A stretch of 64,000 nucleotides of DNA, taken from assembly GCF_040954835.1 (NCBI RefSeq), contig NC_090718.1, positions 15,701,532 to 15,765,531 on the forward strand, read 5' to 3'. Under the pieces are notes generated by a model. That model made no database searches, was not told the DNA's origin, and worked only from the letters and a program-made list of their open reading frames with translations. This DNA comes from Lepisosteus oculatus. Lineage: Eukaryota; Chordata; Actinopteri; Semionotiformes; Lepisosteidae. The position numbers were made by a program, and so were the translations under genes. This document shows positions 1 through 12,700 of the stretch, in pieces; within the stretch, counting starts at the first letter, position 1, and each line of letters starts with the position of its first letter.

Positions 1-935
1 CCCACAGACGGGCGCCCCCACAGACGGGCGCCCCCACAGACGGGCGCCCCCACAGACTGACGCCCCCACAGACTGACGCCCCAGCGGACGCCCCCACAGA
101 CTGACGCCCCAGCGGACGCCCCCACAGACTGACGCACCAGCGGACGCCCCCACAGACTGACACCCCGACAGACTGACGGACCAGCGGACGCCCCGACAGA
201 GTGACGCCCCGACGGACTGACGCACCAGCGGACGCCCCGACGGACCGACGCCCCGACGGACTGACGCACCAGCGGACGCCCCGACAGAGTGACGCCCCGA
301 CGGACTGACGCACCAGCGGACGCCCCGACGGACCGACGCCCCGACGGACTGACGCACCAGCGGACGCCCCCACAGACTGACGCACCAGCGGACGCCCCGA
401 CGGACTGACGCCCCCACAGACTGACGGACCAGCGGACGCCCCGACGGACTGACGGAGCAGCGGACGCCCCGACAGAGTGACGCCCCGACGGACTGACGCA
501 CCAGCGGACGCCCCGACGGACCGACGCCCCGACGGACTGACGCACCAGCGGACGCCCCGACAGAGTGACGCCCCGACGGACTGACGCACCAGCGGACGCC
601 CCGACAGAGTGACGCCCCGACGGACTGACGCACCAGCGGACGCCCCGACAGAGTGACGCCCCGACGGACTGACGCACCAGCGGACGCCCCGACGGACTGA
701 CGCCCCCACGGACTGACGCCCCCACGGACTGACGCCCCCACAGACTGACGCCCCCACAGACTGACGCCCCCACAGACTGACGCACCAGCGGACGCCCCCA
801 CAGACTGACGCACCAGCGGACGCCCCGACGGACTGACGCCCCCACAGACTGACGGACCAGCGGACGCCCCGACAGACTGACGGACCAGCGGACGCCCCGA
901 CGGACTGACGCCCCCACAGACGGACGGACCAGCGG
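1..935. repeat. GC-rich satellite of about 14-bp modules
   Basis: The window opens inside a tandem array built from alternating modules of about 14 bp, such as GACGCCCCGACGGA and CTGACGCACCAGCG, with variants GACAGAGT and CCCCCACAGACT. Larger blocks of modules recur, which suggests higher-order structure. It continues past the left edge. No protein is supported here. It probably lies in a PRDM10 intron, because the first PRDM10 exon downstream starts inside a zinc finger. Confidence 0.9.
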
Positions 936-1327
936 TTCAGCAGTGAAGAGGATATTGAAAGCGATCTGATTTGCCCCAGTGGATCTGCTTCTTATTTTGA
1001 CTAACTTTTCCCAGCCTATTACAATCAATGGTACTGATGTTACCAAACCAGCAGGTGAGACGGTGTTTTTAATACGCTTTCAATAAAAAAACTTGTAGAA
1101 AAGTGTTAGGATGGTTCTATCTACCTTGGAATAGCTTAGTTTCGCAACATTTGTCCCAACTGTCTGTCTGTCTGTGAGCAGCTCCAGTACTTGACGTCAT
1201 TGACCATTCTGACTCTCTGACCTTTAATTACAGTAGGCTGGGGGGGGTGCACTTTCTCTTAAATCAATGACCAGCTCCTTTGTTTTTAAGGCCAATACTT
1301 GCAAAAAGAACTGATCACACTGTATAG
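936..1327. other. Unique sequence, no gene seen
   Basis: A short stretch between the satellite and the hAT-like element. It contains a splice-like 40-bp segment at 1015-1054 that does not fit PRDM10, and a short TCTG run near 1160. I see no supportable gene. Confidence 0.5.
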
Positions 1328-1942
1328 CAGGGGTGCCCAACCTTTTTAAATGTAAGATCTACTTTTTCATTTGCCAGTCCAGCGCGATCTACCAGTGTGA
1401 ATTTGAAGCTCTGATATAGGAAAAACAGACTGTGGTCACATTAGTACATTAACAATAGCCATCACTAAAATGACAGCAAATAAAAGCAAGTGACTCATAT
1501 TACAGTGAACAAGTCATGTTCCCCATTTTAGAAAACAGAATATCCTACCTTAATGTGAGCATGGGCACTGAGAAGCTTACTGGAGAACACCTGTAGTTCT
1601 TTTGAACGTGTTGGCACTGCTGATCGTGTCGATGACACTCTTGTGTCCCTGCAGCTTGGTAATGACCTAGAGACCGGTCTTGAGAGCACACACACAACAC
1701 TCGTTATTTACAGAGCTCCTGTAGCCTTTTCCCCCAGTGTCGGCCAGCACTCGGGGAAGAGACATTTACAACCCATTCGCCAAGGGTCAGACACACACGA
1801 GGGCAGTAAAATGTTTGACATGACATGCACAGATCTGAATCAATTTTTGGGCTATCGAAAAAAGTAAGTAGTCAAATAGCCCATTTATTTTTTAATTTAT
1901 TTATTGCGCTCGATCAACTGACGGACTGGTTAGGCACCCCTG
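1328..1942. mobile_element. Non-autonomous hAT-like DNA transposon
   Basis: The element starts with CAGGGGTGCCCAACC (1328-1342) and ends with the inverted GGTTAGGCACCCCTG (1928-1942), a 15-bp terminal inverted repeat with one mismatch. The CAGGGGTG terminus is typical of hAT/Charlie-type elements. The flanking octamers CTGTATAG and CCATAGAG match at only five of eight positions, so the target-site duplication is decayed or absent. The 615-bp interior has no transposase-like frame, which fits a non-autonomous (MITE-like) copy. Confidence 0.75.
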
Positions 1943-2239
1943 CCATAGAGTCAAACGATGGTCCACGATGGTTTTCAGCGTCTCTGAAGCTGACCAGAGC
2001 TGTGTCATCCACGAACTTTTTCACGAATCTTAGCGTGTGCTTTTAAATAGTGTACAAAATGCACAATAAGGGTGGAGGTGTAGTGAATGTCAGATAACCC
2101 ATTTCTCTTTCTTACCTGATACCTTTTTGTTAAAATGTTTAGGACCCATCTTGTCATCAAGTTTTTGATTAGCTTGAAGTTCTCTGAGAGTTTCTGTACA
2201 AGCAGCAATGGTTGTAATATTAAAAGCAGAAGGTTAGGG

Positions 2240-2307
2240 TCCACTGCTCTGCTGACAGACAGACGGCCAGACTGCTCTGCTGCACCGATACGCCATCCCA
2301 GCTGACG

Positions 2308-2338
<31 letters not shown>

Positions 2339-5300
2339 TGCTCTGCTGCACCGAAACGCCATCCCAGCTGACGGACGGACAGACAGACAGACAGACTGCT
2401 CTGCTGCACCGAAACGCCATCCCAGCTGACGGACGGACAGACAGACTGCTCTGCTGCACCGATACGCCGCCCAGCTGGCGGACAGACAGACAGACTGCTC
2501 TGCTGACAGACAGACTGCTCTGCTGCACCGATACGCCGCCCAGCTGGCGGACAGACAGACTGCTCTGCTGACAGACAGACTGCTCTGCTGCACCGATACG
2601 CCGCCCAGCTGGCGGACAGACAGACAGACTGCTCTGCTGACAGACAGACTGCTCTGCTGCACCAATATGCCGCCCAGCTGACAGACAGACAGACAGACAG
2701 ACTGCTCTGCTGATGGACAGACTGCTCTGCTGCACCATACGCCGCCCAGCTGACAGACGGACAGACAGACAGACTGCTCTGCTGACAGACAGACTGCTCT
2801 GCTGCACCGATACGCCGCCCAGCTGACAGACGGACAGACAGACAGACTGGTCTGCTGATGGACAGACTGCTCTGCTGCACCGATACGCCGCCCAGCTGAC
2901 AGACAGACAGACAGACAGACTGCTCTGCTGATGGACAGACTGCTCTGCTGCACCGATACGCCGCCCAGCTGGCGGACAGACAGACAGACTGGTCTGCTGA
3001 CAGACAGACTGCTCTGCTGCACCGATACGCCGCCCAGCTGACAGACGGACAGACAGACAGACTGGTCTGCTGCACCGAAACGCCATCCCAGCTGACAGAC
3101 AGACAGACGGACAGACTGCTCTGCTGCACCAATATGCCGCCCAGCTGGCGGACAGACAGACTGCTCTGCTGACAGACAGACTGCTCTGCTGCATCGATAC
3201 GCCGCCCAGCTGGCGGAGAGACAGACGGACTGCTCTGCTGCACCGATACGCCGCCCAGCTGACAGACAGACAGACAGACAGACAGACTGCTCTGCTGCAC
3301 CGATACGCCATCCCAGCTGACAGACAGACAGACAGACAGACTGCCCTGCTGACAGACAGACAGACAGACTGCCCTGCTGACAGACAGACAGACAGACTGC
3401 CCTGCTGACAGACAGACAGACAGACTGCCCTGCTGACAGACAGACTGCTCTGCTGCACCAATATGCCGCCCAGCTGACAGACAGACAGACAGACTGCTCT
3501 GCTGATGGACAGACTGCTCTGCTGCACCGATACGCCGCCCAGCTGGCGGACAGACGGACAGACTGCTCTGCTGCACCGATACGCCGCCCAGCTGGCGGAC
3601 AGACGGACAGACTGCTCTGCTGCACCGATACGCCGCCCAGCTGGCGGACAGACGGACAGACTGCTCTGCTGCACCAATATGCCGCCCAGCTGACAGACAG
3701 ACAGACAGACAGACAGACTGGTCTGCTGCACCGAAACGCCATCCCAGCTGACAGACAGACAGACAGACTGCTCTGCTGACAGACAGACTGCTCTGCTGCA
3801 CCGATACGCCGCCCAGCTGGCGGACAGACAGACAGACTGCTCTGCTGCACCGATACGCCATCCCAGCTGACGGACGGACGGACGGACGGACAGACTGCTC
3901 TGCTGCACCGATACACCGCCCAGCTGGCGGACAGACAGACTGCTCTGCTGACAGACAGACTGCTCTGCTGCACCAATATGCCGCCCAGCTGATGGACAGA
4001 CAGACTGCTCTGCTGCACCGAAACGCCATCCCAGCTGACAGACAGACAGACAGACAGACTGCTCTGCTGCACCGATACGCCATCCCAGCTGACAGACAGA
4101 CAGACTGCTCTGCTGCACCGATATGCCGCCCAGCTGACAGACAGACTGCTCTGCTGCACCAATATGCTGCCCAGCTGACAGACAGACAGACAGACAGACT
4201 GCTCTGCTGCACCGATACGCCGCCCAGCTGGCGGACAGACAGACTGCTCTGCTGCACCAATATGCTGCCCAGCTGACGGACAGACAGACAGACAGACTGC
4301 TCTGCTGCACCGATACGCCGCCCAGCTGACGGCCAGACAGACAGACTGGTCTGCTGCACCGAAACGCCATCCCAGCTGACAGACAGACGGACAGACTGCT
4401 CTGCTGCACCGATACGCCGCCCAGCTGACAGACATACAGACAGACAGACAGACAGACTGGTCTGCTGCACCGAAACGCCATCCCAGCTGACAGACAGACA
4501 GACTGGTCTGCTGCACCGAAACGCCATCCCAGCTGACAGACAGACAGACTGCTCTGCTGCACCGATACGCCGCCCAGCTGACGGACAGACAGACAGACAG
4601 ACTGCTCTGCTGACAGACAGACTGCTCTGCTGCACCGATACGCCGCCCAGCTGGCGGACAGACAGACAGACTGCTCTGCTGCACCGATACGCCATCCCAG
4701 CTGACGGACGGACAGACAGACTGCTCTGCTGCACCGATACGCCATCCCAGCTGACGGACGGACAGACAGACAGACAGACAGACTGCTCTGCTGCACCGAT
4801 ACGCCGCCCAGCTGACAGATGGACAGACAGACTGCTCTGCTGACAGACAGACTGCTCTGCTGCACCGATACGCCGCCCAGCTGGCGGACAGACAGACAGA
4901 CGGACAGACTGCTCTGCTGCACCGATACGCCGCCCAGCTGACAGATGGACAGACAGACTGCTCTGCTGACAGACAGACTGCTCTGCTGCACCGATACGCC
5001 GCCCAGCTGGCGGACAGACAGACAGACGGACTGCTCTGCTGCACCAATATGCCGCCCAGCTGACTGACTGACAGACAGACAGACAGACTGCTCTGCTGCA
5101 CCGATACACCGCCCAGCTGGCGGACAGACAGACTGCTCTGCTGCACCGATACACCGCCCAGCTGGCGGACAGACAGACAGACAGACAGACAGACTGCTCT
5201 GCTGCACCGATACGCCGCCCAGCTGGCGGACAGACAGACAGACAGACAGACAGACTGCTCTGCTGACAGACTGCTCTGCTGCACCAATATGCTGCCCAGC

Positions 5301-6152
5301 TGACGGACAGACAGACAGACAGACTGCTCTGCTGCACCGATACGCCGCCCAGCTGACGGCCAGACAGACAGACAGACTGGTCTGCTGCACCGAAACGCCA
5401 TCCCAGCTGACAGACAGATGGACAGACTGGTCTGCTGCACCGAAACGCCATCCCAGCTGACAGACAGACGGACAGACTGGTCTGCTGCACCGAAACGCCA
5501 TCCCAGCTGACAGACATACAGACAGACGGACAGACGGACAGACTGGTCTGCTGCACCGAAACGCCATCCCAGCTGACAGACATACAGACAGACGGACAGA
5601 CAGACAGACTGCTCTGCTGCACCGAAACGCCATCCCAGCTGACAGACAGACAGACTGCTCTGCTGCACCGAAACGCCATCCCAGCTGACAGACAGACAGA
5701 CAGACTGCTCTGCTGCACCGAAACGCCATCCCAGCTGACGGACAGACAGACAGACTGCTCTGCTGCACCGATACGCCGCCCAGCTGACGGACAGACAGAC
5801 AGACAGACTGCTCTGCTGACAGACAGACTGCTCTGCTGCACCGATACGCCGCCCAGCTGGCGGACAGACAGACAGACTGCTCTGCTGCACCGATACGCCA
5901 TCCCAGCTGACGGACAGACAGACAGACAGACTGCTCTGCTGCACCGATACGCCGCCCAGCTGACAGATGGACAGACAGACTGCTCTGCTGACAGACAGAC
6001 TGCTCTGCTGCACCGATACGCCGCCCAGCTGGCGGACAGACAGACAGACAGACTGCTCTGCTGCACCAATATGCCGCCCAGCTGACTGACTGACAGACTG
6101 ACAGACAGACAGACAGACTGCTCTGCTGCACCAATATGCCGCCCAGCTGACT

Positions 6153-6195
<43 letters not shown>

Positions 6196-6830
6196 TGCTC
6201 TGCTGCACCGATACACCGCCCAGCTGGCGGACAGACAGACTGCTCTGCTGACAGACAGACTGCTCTGCTGCACCGATACACCGCCCAGCTGGCGGACAGA
6301 CAGACAGATAGACTGCTCTGCTGCACCGATACGCCATCCCAGCTGACAGACAGACTGACAGACAGACAGACTGCTCTGCTGCACCGAAACGCCATCCCAG
6401 CTGACAGACAGACTGCTCTGCTGCACCAATATGCTGCCCAGCTGACGGACAGACAGACAGACTGGTCTGCTGCACCGAAACGCCGCCCAGCTGACGGCCA
6501 GACAGACAGACTGCTCTGCTGCACCGATACGCCGCCCAGCTGACAGACATACAGACAGACAGACAGACAGACTGGTCTGCTGCACCGAAACGCCATCCCA
6601 GCTGACAGACAGACAGACAGACTGCTCTGCTGCACCGATACGCCGCCCAGCTGACAGACATACAGACAGACAGACAGACTGGTCTGCTGCACCGAAACGC
6701 AATCCCAGCTGACAGACAGACAGACTGCTCTGCTGCACCGATACACCGCCCAGCTGACGGACAGACAGACAGACAGACAGACTGCAGCTGGTGGACAGAC
6801 AGACAGACTGCTCTGCTGATGGACAGACTG
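2240..6830. repeat. 4.6-kb compound minisatellite with internal GACA runs
   Basis: About one hundred units share the core CTGCACCGATACGCCGCCCA or its CATCCCA variant, followed by GCTG and a variable run of ACAG/ACGG tetranucleotides. The unit length therefore varies through an internal microsatellite. The minus strand is open in all three frames for more than 1,400 codons, because no phase of the unit contains a stop on that strand. I treat these frames as repeat artefacts. Unit variants are interspersed, and blocks such as 4800-4900 and 4920-5030 repeat as groups, which suggests segmental duplication inside the array. Confidence 0.95.
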
Positions 6831-7005
6831 CTCTGTTGTGTTGTGTATACACCTGCTCTGCTAGCAGATCACGCAGATAAACTGGTGTGGCTCAGATGCG
6901 CTTGACTGATGCGCTGCTTGTGACCTGTGCCAGCGCACGGTGCCCCAGGCTGCCTCGGCCTCTGCCCTGGGTGACTCTCTCGTGTCTCGCCTTTGCCCCC
7001 TGCAG

Positions 7006-10000
7006 GTGAAGAAGCACGTGCGCAGCTTCCACTCGGAGAAGGTCTACCAGTGCACCGAGTGCGACAAGGCCTTCTGCCGGCCCGACAAGCTGAGGCTGCA
7101 CATGCTCCGGCACTCGGACCGCAAGGACTTCCTGTGCTCCACCTGCGGGAAGCAGTTCAAGGTGGGGAGCGGCAGTGGGGGGGCAGGGAGGCCTGGGGAG
7201 AGATGAGGAGGGGGGGGCTTGGGGTGGATAAGAGGACAGGAAGTGGGCCAGCTGGCAGCGTGACCCCTCCTGTTTCCCGTGCCCCCAGAGGAAGGACAAG
7301 CTGCGGGAGCACATGCAGCGCATGCACAACCCGGAGCGCGAGGCCAAGAAGGCCGACCGCATCCACCGCTCCAAGACGCTGAAGCAGAAGGTGCCGTCCA
7401 CGGACTTCGAGAGCTTCATGTTCAAGTGCCGGCTCTGCATGATGGGCTTCCGGCGCCGGGGCATGCTGGTGAGGCCCCGCGGGCGTGTGTGCGTGTCTGA
7501 GGGGGCAAGAGGGCCTGTCGGGGAGAAGCAGGTTGTTTAAAATCCATCAACACCCCACATCTGCTGTGTCACGAGGGGAGGGGAGGTATGTGTCCGAGAG
7601 GGTCCCTGAAACTCCTGGTGTCGCCCCTCCAGGTGAACCACCTGTCCAAGCGCCACCCCGACATGAGGATCGACGAGGTGCCCGAGCTCACCCTGCCCAT
7701 CATCAAGCCCAACAGAGACTACTTCTGCCAGTACTGCGACAAGGTGCTCTCTCGCGGCTCTGTCCCTCTCTCTCTCTCTGCCCGTGTTGCGCCGAAGATC
7801 CCGGAGTCCGGAGTGGCTCCGGAAGCAGTTCTCCCTGCTCGTCTGACTGTGGCCTCTCCGGCAGGTGTACAAGAGTGCCAGCAAGCGGAAGGCCCACATC
7901 CTGAAGAACCACCCCGGCGCCGAGCTGCCCCCCAGCATCCGCAAGCTGCGGCCGGCCGGCCCCGGGGAGCCCGACCCCATGCTCAGCACCCACACGCAGC
8001 TGACCGGCACCATCGCCACCGCGCCAGTCTGCTGCCCACACTGCTCCAAGCAGTACAGCAGCAAGGTGAGGGCCTGCAGCCGGCTCGGGAGGCATCCCCC
8101 TCCGGCCTCCCTGCTCCCGGCTGGACGGTGTCGGGAGGCCAGGAGGCTCGTGCTCCAGTCCCAGTGCTGACACGGTCAGCGTCCTGCCGAGATGGCTACA
8201 CCGCCAGTCCGGCAGTGCGCCCTGTCGCCCAGACATGGCGAGACCACGAGTCCTCGTTCCCGTCTCCTGACCGTGAGCGGCGCTGCCGGCCCACCCAGGC
8301 CTTGTTCTCCACACCCACCCCCGTTCGAGCGCAGGAGCGCCTTGTTTCAGGTTTAAGTACTTGCCCACGGATGGCGTGGCTCGCAGGGTGTGCAGGCAGC
8401 ACAGATTTTAAGGTACCGAATGTGCCCCTTGGGCCTGCGAGCTGACCTGTCTGTGCTTTGCTGAAGGCTGCAGCTCGCAGCCACTGCCCTGCTCTCGGCT
8501 CGCACCCTTGTGCCCTTTGCCAGCGGGAGGTGGTTGAGTTGATTGCGCTCCGCTGTGTGGAGGAGTCGGGATCAGTCCACCCGGGTCTCCACGCAGTCTC
8601 GGCGGGCCGTCATGAAATATGTCATCAACCCGAGAAGCTCATCCTGGGAATCTGCGTCCTGAATGGCTGGAGCTGGAGACGTTCCCTCTGACCATGCCTG
8701 TCTCTCTCCGTGTCCTCCTCTCCCGCAGACCAAGATGGTCCAGCACATCCGGAAGAAGCACCCCGAGTTTGCACAGCTGGCCAACACCATCCAGACGCCT
8801 CTGGGCACGGCCATCATCAGCAGCACGCCGGCCGTCATCACCAGCGACAGCTCCACCACAGAGGCTGTGGTGGTGAGGAGGGGGGGGGTCACACACACAC
8901 ACACACACACTGCTGGCTGTCAGCTCATCCGCTTCCTAAACAAAGGGATGTTAATTAAGAAATGTCAATTCAGGGAGTTAAAATGATCAGCCGCTGGAGT
9001 AAGTTACTTCAAAGAATTTTAAAAAACAACTCGTTTTCGTTTTCCAAAAGACTGAGCACCTTATCAGACGATTTTAGAGCAGAGATCAATATCTAAGAAG
9101 ATATAGAGTCGTTTGATTTCCAAGTAGCGTGAATGACTGTATTGTATATCGTCAGTACAGTATTCAATAGTGTCCGCGACTCAAGATCTCGAGTATTTCC
9201 CGGTTCCTTACAGTCCGTTTCAGACAGACCGTGTCGGTACTCTCCCAGATGGGAACCGCGTGCACGAAACTGAAGTGAGGAAGAGTGGAGGGCTGCAGCT
9301 CTGCGTCTCTCGCCTCTGACTGTGCCTCTGTCTCCGTCCCAGACCACAGACCTGCTGACGCAGGCGATGACGGAGCTCTCCCAGACCCTGACCTCGGACT
9401 ACCGGACGCCCCAGGGGGACTACCAGCGGATCCAGTACATCCCCGTTTCCCAGGCCCAGCCGCAGCACATCCAGCTGCAGGTCGTGCAGGTGGCGCCGGT
9501 GAGGGGCGCTCGCCGTGACCCGCTGCGGGGGACACTGTTCTGGGCCCCTCCAGCCCACGGAGCTGAGGCTGCAGCTGGGAGAGGTGTCAGTGGGGCCAGC
9601 AGGGGGCGCTCCTGATGGGCCATTGTTGTGATGGCACCTTTTTGCAGTATAGTGTCCCCGTCCTTCAGATGAGACATAAAACCGAGGTCCTGACTCTCTG
9701 AGGTCATTAACAATCCCGGGGTGTTTCTCGAGAAGAGTAGGGGTGTTACCCCAGTGTCCTGGTCAAATCTCCTCCTGGCCTTTACCCATCATGGCCTCCT
9801 AATAAGCCCTGTCTCTGAACTGGCCTCATCGCTCTGCTCTCCTCCCCACTGAGAGCTGGGAGAGGGCTGGAGCATCATCCAGCTGGGGCTGCACACTGGT
9901 GGGGGTGGAGGGGATCCCCATGACCTGTAAAGGGCTTTGAGTGGAGGTCCAGAGAAGCGCTATAGATGTATAAGGAGTTAACATGCCGCGCAGCCTGTTG

Positions 10001-12700
10001 GTAGTTTTCCTCTGAAGGTTTGCACCCTGTCTTCCCCCCCCCAGGCGTCCTCTCCGCACACCTCCCAGCATTCCACGGTGGACGTCAGCCAGCTGCACGA
10101 GCCCCACGGCTACACGCAGCACTCCATCCAGGTGCAGCACATCCAGCTGGCCGAGCCGGCCGGCTCCGCGCAGGGCTCCGCGCAGGTAACCGGCCCGGGC
10201 GGGGCCAGGGGGAAACTCGCACCTTCCCGCTGGGATTCGGGTCCTCTTGCGAGAGGGGTGCCTCGTGGGTGTGCCCCTTCTGTGTCTTTTCAGGGCGGGA
10301 GGTTGGCTGGTCTTTCCGATGTCGTTCGTCCGCGATGCAGCTCGTGTGGTCTGGGAGTGCCGGGGCTTGGGTGCCGAACGTCGGCAGTGAACCCAGCCGG
10401 GAGAGACCAGTGTGGCCTCGCAGCAAGTGGAGAGAGCAGCGTTTTGTAATCTGAAGCCAGAGCAGGGCAGGTCATGTGCTGGGAACCGTTGTCATCGAAG
10501 TTTCTTTGCTGAAGATTCACTTATGGCTTTAAAGCATCTTCAGTTTGTGCTGCTCTTTTATCAGATGAGTACCGTGTCAACTGGGGCAGAAATTGGGACA
10601 AGAAACCCTTGATACAAAGAAATGTAAAGATGTTTGTGTGCATGATTAGAAAAGCTGTGGTTAAGGGTGTTCAAGGGAGCCAGGTCCTGTTCTCTTCAGG
10701 ATTGGCCAGCTCGTCTAAAGACTCTTCTCCCTTTTATTCCCAGGTAGCTGGGCAGCCACTTAGCCCCTCCTCCCAGCAGGCGACGCAGGAGCTGAGCCCC
10801 TCCCAGTTACAGACCGTCACCCCGGTAACCCTGGCGCAGAGCCACACCCTGCAGACACCCTCGTCTCAGCAGCAGGGGGCAGTGCAGCACGCCTACCTGC
10901 CCAGCAACTGGAACTACAGGGGCTACTGTGAGTGACTGGGCTGGACATATTCGTGTTTCATACAGAGGCCCCCAGCCCTGGCCCTGGAGGGTGGGTGTGG
11001 TTGCCGGTATTTGCCTGTGGGTGATCACTCCCATCCCCTCCGCTGCTGTCGGGACCCAGAAACCCTGCAGGACCAGGACTGGAGACCCTGCTATAAGCAC
11101 ACGCATGTCATGTGCTCATACCATGCACTCCGTGTTTGTGTGCGGCAGTGCTCCAGAGTCCGGAATACCGTGTAGAGAGAGAATGGGGAGAGCAACACGC
11201 TGGTCATAGTTTTCACGACCCGAATGAGCCCTTTTTCACTGATCGGCCCCTGGGATTAGAAAATATCTCTGTGTTCCAGAATGGACAGCTGGCTCCGTTT
11301 TATGAAAAAGTGCTGAAATACCCTGCCTCTGTTTCCTAAGTGTAGTGGCAGTCTGTGTCTTTTTCGAAAGCTGTATGGCATCTTCGAGATCGTGACTTGT
11401 AGCTGGGGATGTCCTCCCCACCTGCTGAAGCACACTTTCTAGCATGAGTCCCTCTGTACCCCAGCTAGAGATCTTCTCGCAGTGAAGACGAGCCAACAGG
11501 ATTGTCCTCGGGCTCGGTGTCGCTCCCAAACCTTCCCTGTAATTTGAAGAATGTAACTGGACTGAGAAACCGGAAAAGATCTTGGGCCGCCCTGTTGGTT
11601 TTCCCCAGTGCTGATGTACATCTTGTCATCTTTGACCGGTGCTGACCGTACTCGATACACATTGTGCTGTTGGTCGAGGGGGTGAAGAGAAGGTCGGTGT
11701 CATTCAAAGCCCTGTTCCAGGCTTTTTACATTCCTCTCTCGTTCTTCTGTCCAGCCTCGGAGATCCAGATGATGACTCTCCCCCACGCCCAGTACGTGAT
11801 CGCCGAGACCGGGGCCCCAGTGAGCGCGGTGAACAGCGGTCAGGTCAAAACCATGTCCCAGGTCAGGAGGTTTCGGCCTGTTGACATCCGAGCGAGTCGG
11901 GGGGGGGGTGGTCTTCTGTGGAAGGTGTCCCTGTCACAGCGATGTCACTCGAACGTGCAGCAGGTTTCTTACAAGTCGGTGGCTCCGGAGGGTTTGTCAG
12001 GTATTTGGGTTGTGTCCCCCCGAGACGGCTGTTAAAATCGGAGGCCTCCTCCTTGCCCTTCTCCGACACGCTGGCCTGCGGAGAGCCCCGCAGCGCCTGA
12101 AGGAGGGTTGGCACCCAGTGGAGGAGCCCTGTCATCCTGTCCCCATCTCCAGGGGAGGGGATGACTAAAGAACCGGGGCTTGGTTAAAAAAAGCCTTCTG
12201 TCTGGCCTGGGGCACAGCGAGTGACCCCTAAACGGGCTGTCCTGCTGTGCAGCAACATCCTTCAGCCCTGAGCTTCCTGCTGTGGGCCTCGCCTCCCGCT
12301 CCTCGCTGACGCCTGTATCGCAGGCACTCCCTCTGCAGTGTGTGCAGCTCTCGGCGACAGCAGGGTACGGCAGCAGGCCTCGGTCCGGGGCGCCGGCAGC
12401 AGGGCGCTGGGAGTCCCGGTCACAGGCGCCAGGTGTCTGGACTGTGCGGCTCAGGCTTTTGCTTGAGACGGCTGTCTGACCCCCCCACCCCTCTTCCTGC
12501 AGACGCACTACGTGATTTCGGAGGGGCAGGCGGAGCTGGACCCCAAGCAGGCGGCCGTTCCCCAGAGCAGCGCCCCCGTGCACCCCGACCAGCTGGAGCC
12601 GCAGCAGCAGGCCGCCGCCCAGCAGCCCGCGGCGCAGTACATCATCACCACCACCACCAACGGCAGCGGCGCCAGCGAGGTCCACATCGCCAAGCCCTGA
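7006..12700 (+). CDS. PRDM10: PR domain zinc finger protein 10, C-terminal part (ten exons)
   Basis: Transcriptional regulator acting in the nucleus. Ten coding exons encode the last 525 residues: 7006-7161, 7289-7468, 7633-7743, 7865-8065, 8729-8872, 9343-9498, 10045-10185, 10744-10927, 11755-11861 and 12503-12700 (stop TGA). All junctions are GT/AG and the phases join cleanly. The first exon starts in the middle of a finger (VKKHVRSFH supplies its histidine half). Five complete C2H2 fingers follow, beginning YQCTEC, FLCSTC, FKCRLC, YFCQYC and VCCPHC. The rest is a glutamine/threonine-rich tail with a QHIQ repeat pattern, ending ASEVHIAKP. The order and wording match vertebrate PRDM10 closely. 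The PR domain and upstream fingers lie outside the window. The exon ending at 10927 splits a serine codon with the exon at 11755. Confidence 0.97.
8890..8910. repeat. (CA)n microsatellite
   Basis: A short dinucleotide run in a PRDM10 intron, directly after a run of eight or nine G residues downstream of the donor at 8873. Confidence 0.9.
9565..9975 (+). mobile_element. 5S-derived SINE (SINE3-like), head-truncated copy
   Basis: This intronic copy matches the reverse complement of 18165-18560 over its body and tail. It lacks the 5S-like head seen in those copies. The body contains a CTCF-like motif GGCCAGCAGGGGGCGCT (9594-9610). The 3' end (AGGGCTTTGAGTGG then AAGCGCTATAGATGTA) resembles the L2/UnaL2-type LINE tail used by several fish SINEs. 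It lies between PRDM10 coding exons six and seven. Confidence 0.75.
12130..12310 (+). repeat. Dispersed repeat, copy 1 (PRDM10 last intron)
   Basis: Shares with 13390-13570 the ordered words GAGGGGATGA-TAAAG, CTGGGGCACAGCG-GTGACCC, GCTGTCCTGCTGTGCAGCA and CATCCTTCAGCC. The two copies flank the last PRDM10 exon in direct orientation. Family not recognised; no reverse transcriptase or tRNA head seen. Confidence 0.65.

Noticed and set aside
1015..1054. A 40-bp exon-like segment with a fine branch site (TTGACTAAC), acceptor and donor (CAG/GTGAGA)
   Set aside because: Its frames do not match PRDM10 sequence expected before VKKHV, and the protein-like frame (PITINGTDVTKPA) ends in the wrong phase for the exon at 7006.
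2005..6852. Minus-strand frames of 1,475-1,615 codons
   Set aside because: They are translations of a tandem repeat in three phases at once, with low-complexity Cys/Ser/Val composition and no splice or start context.
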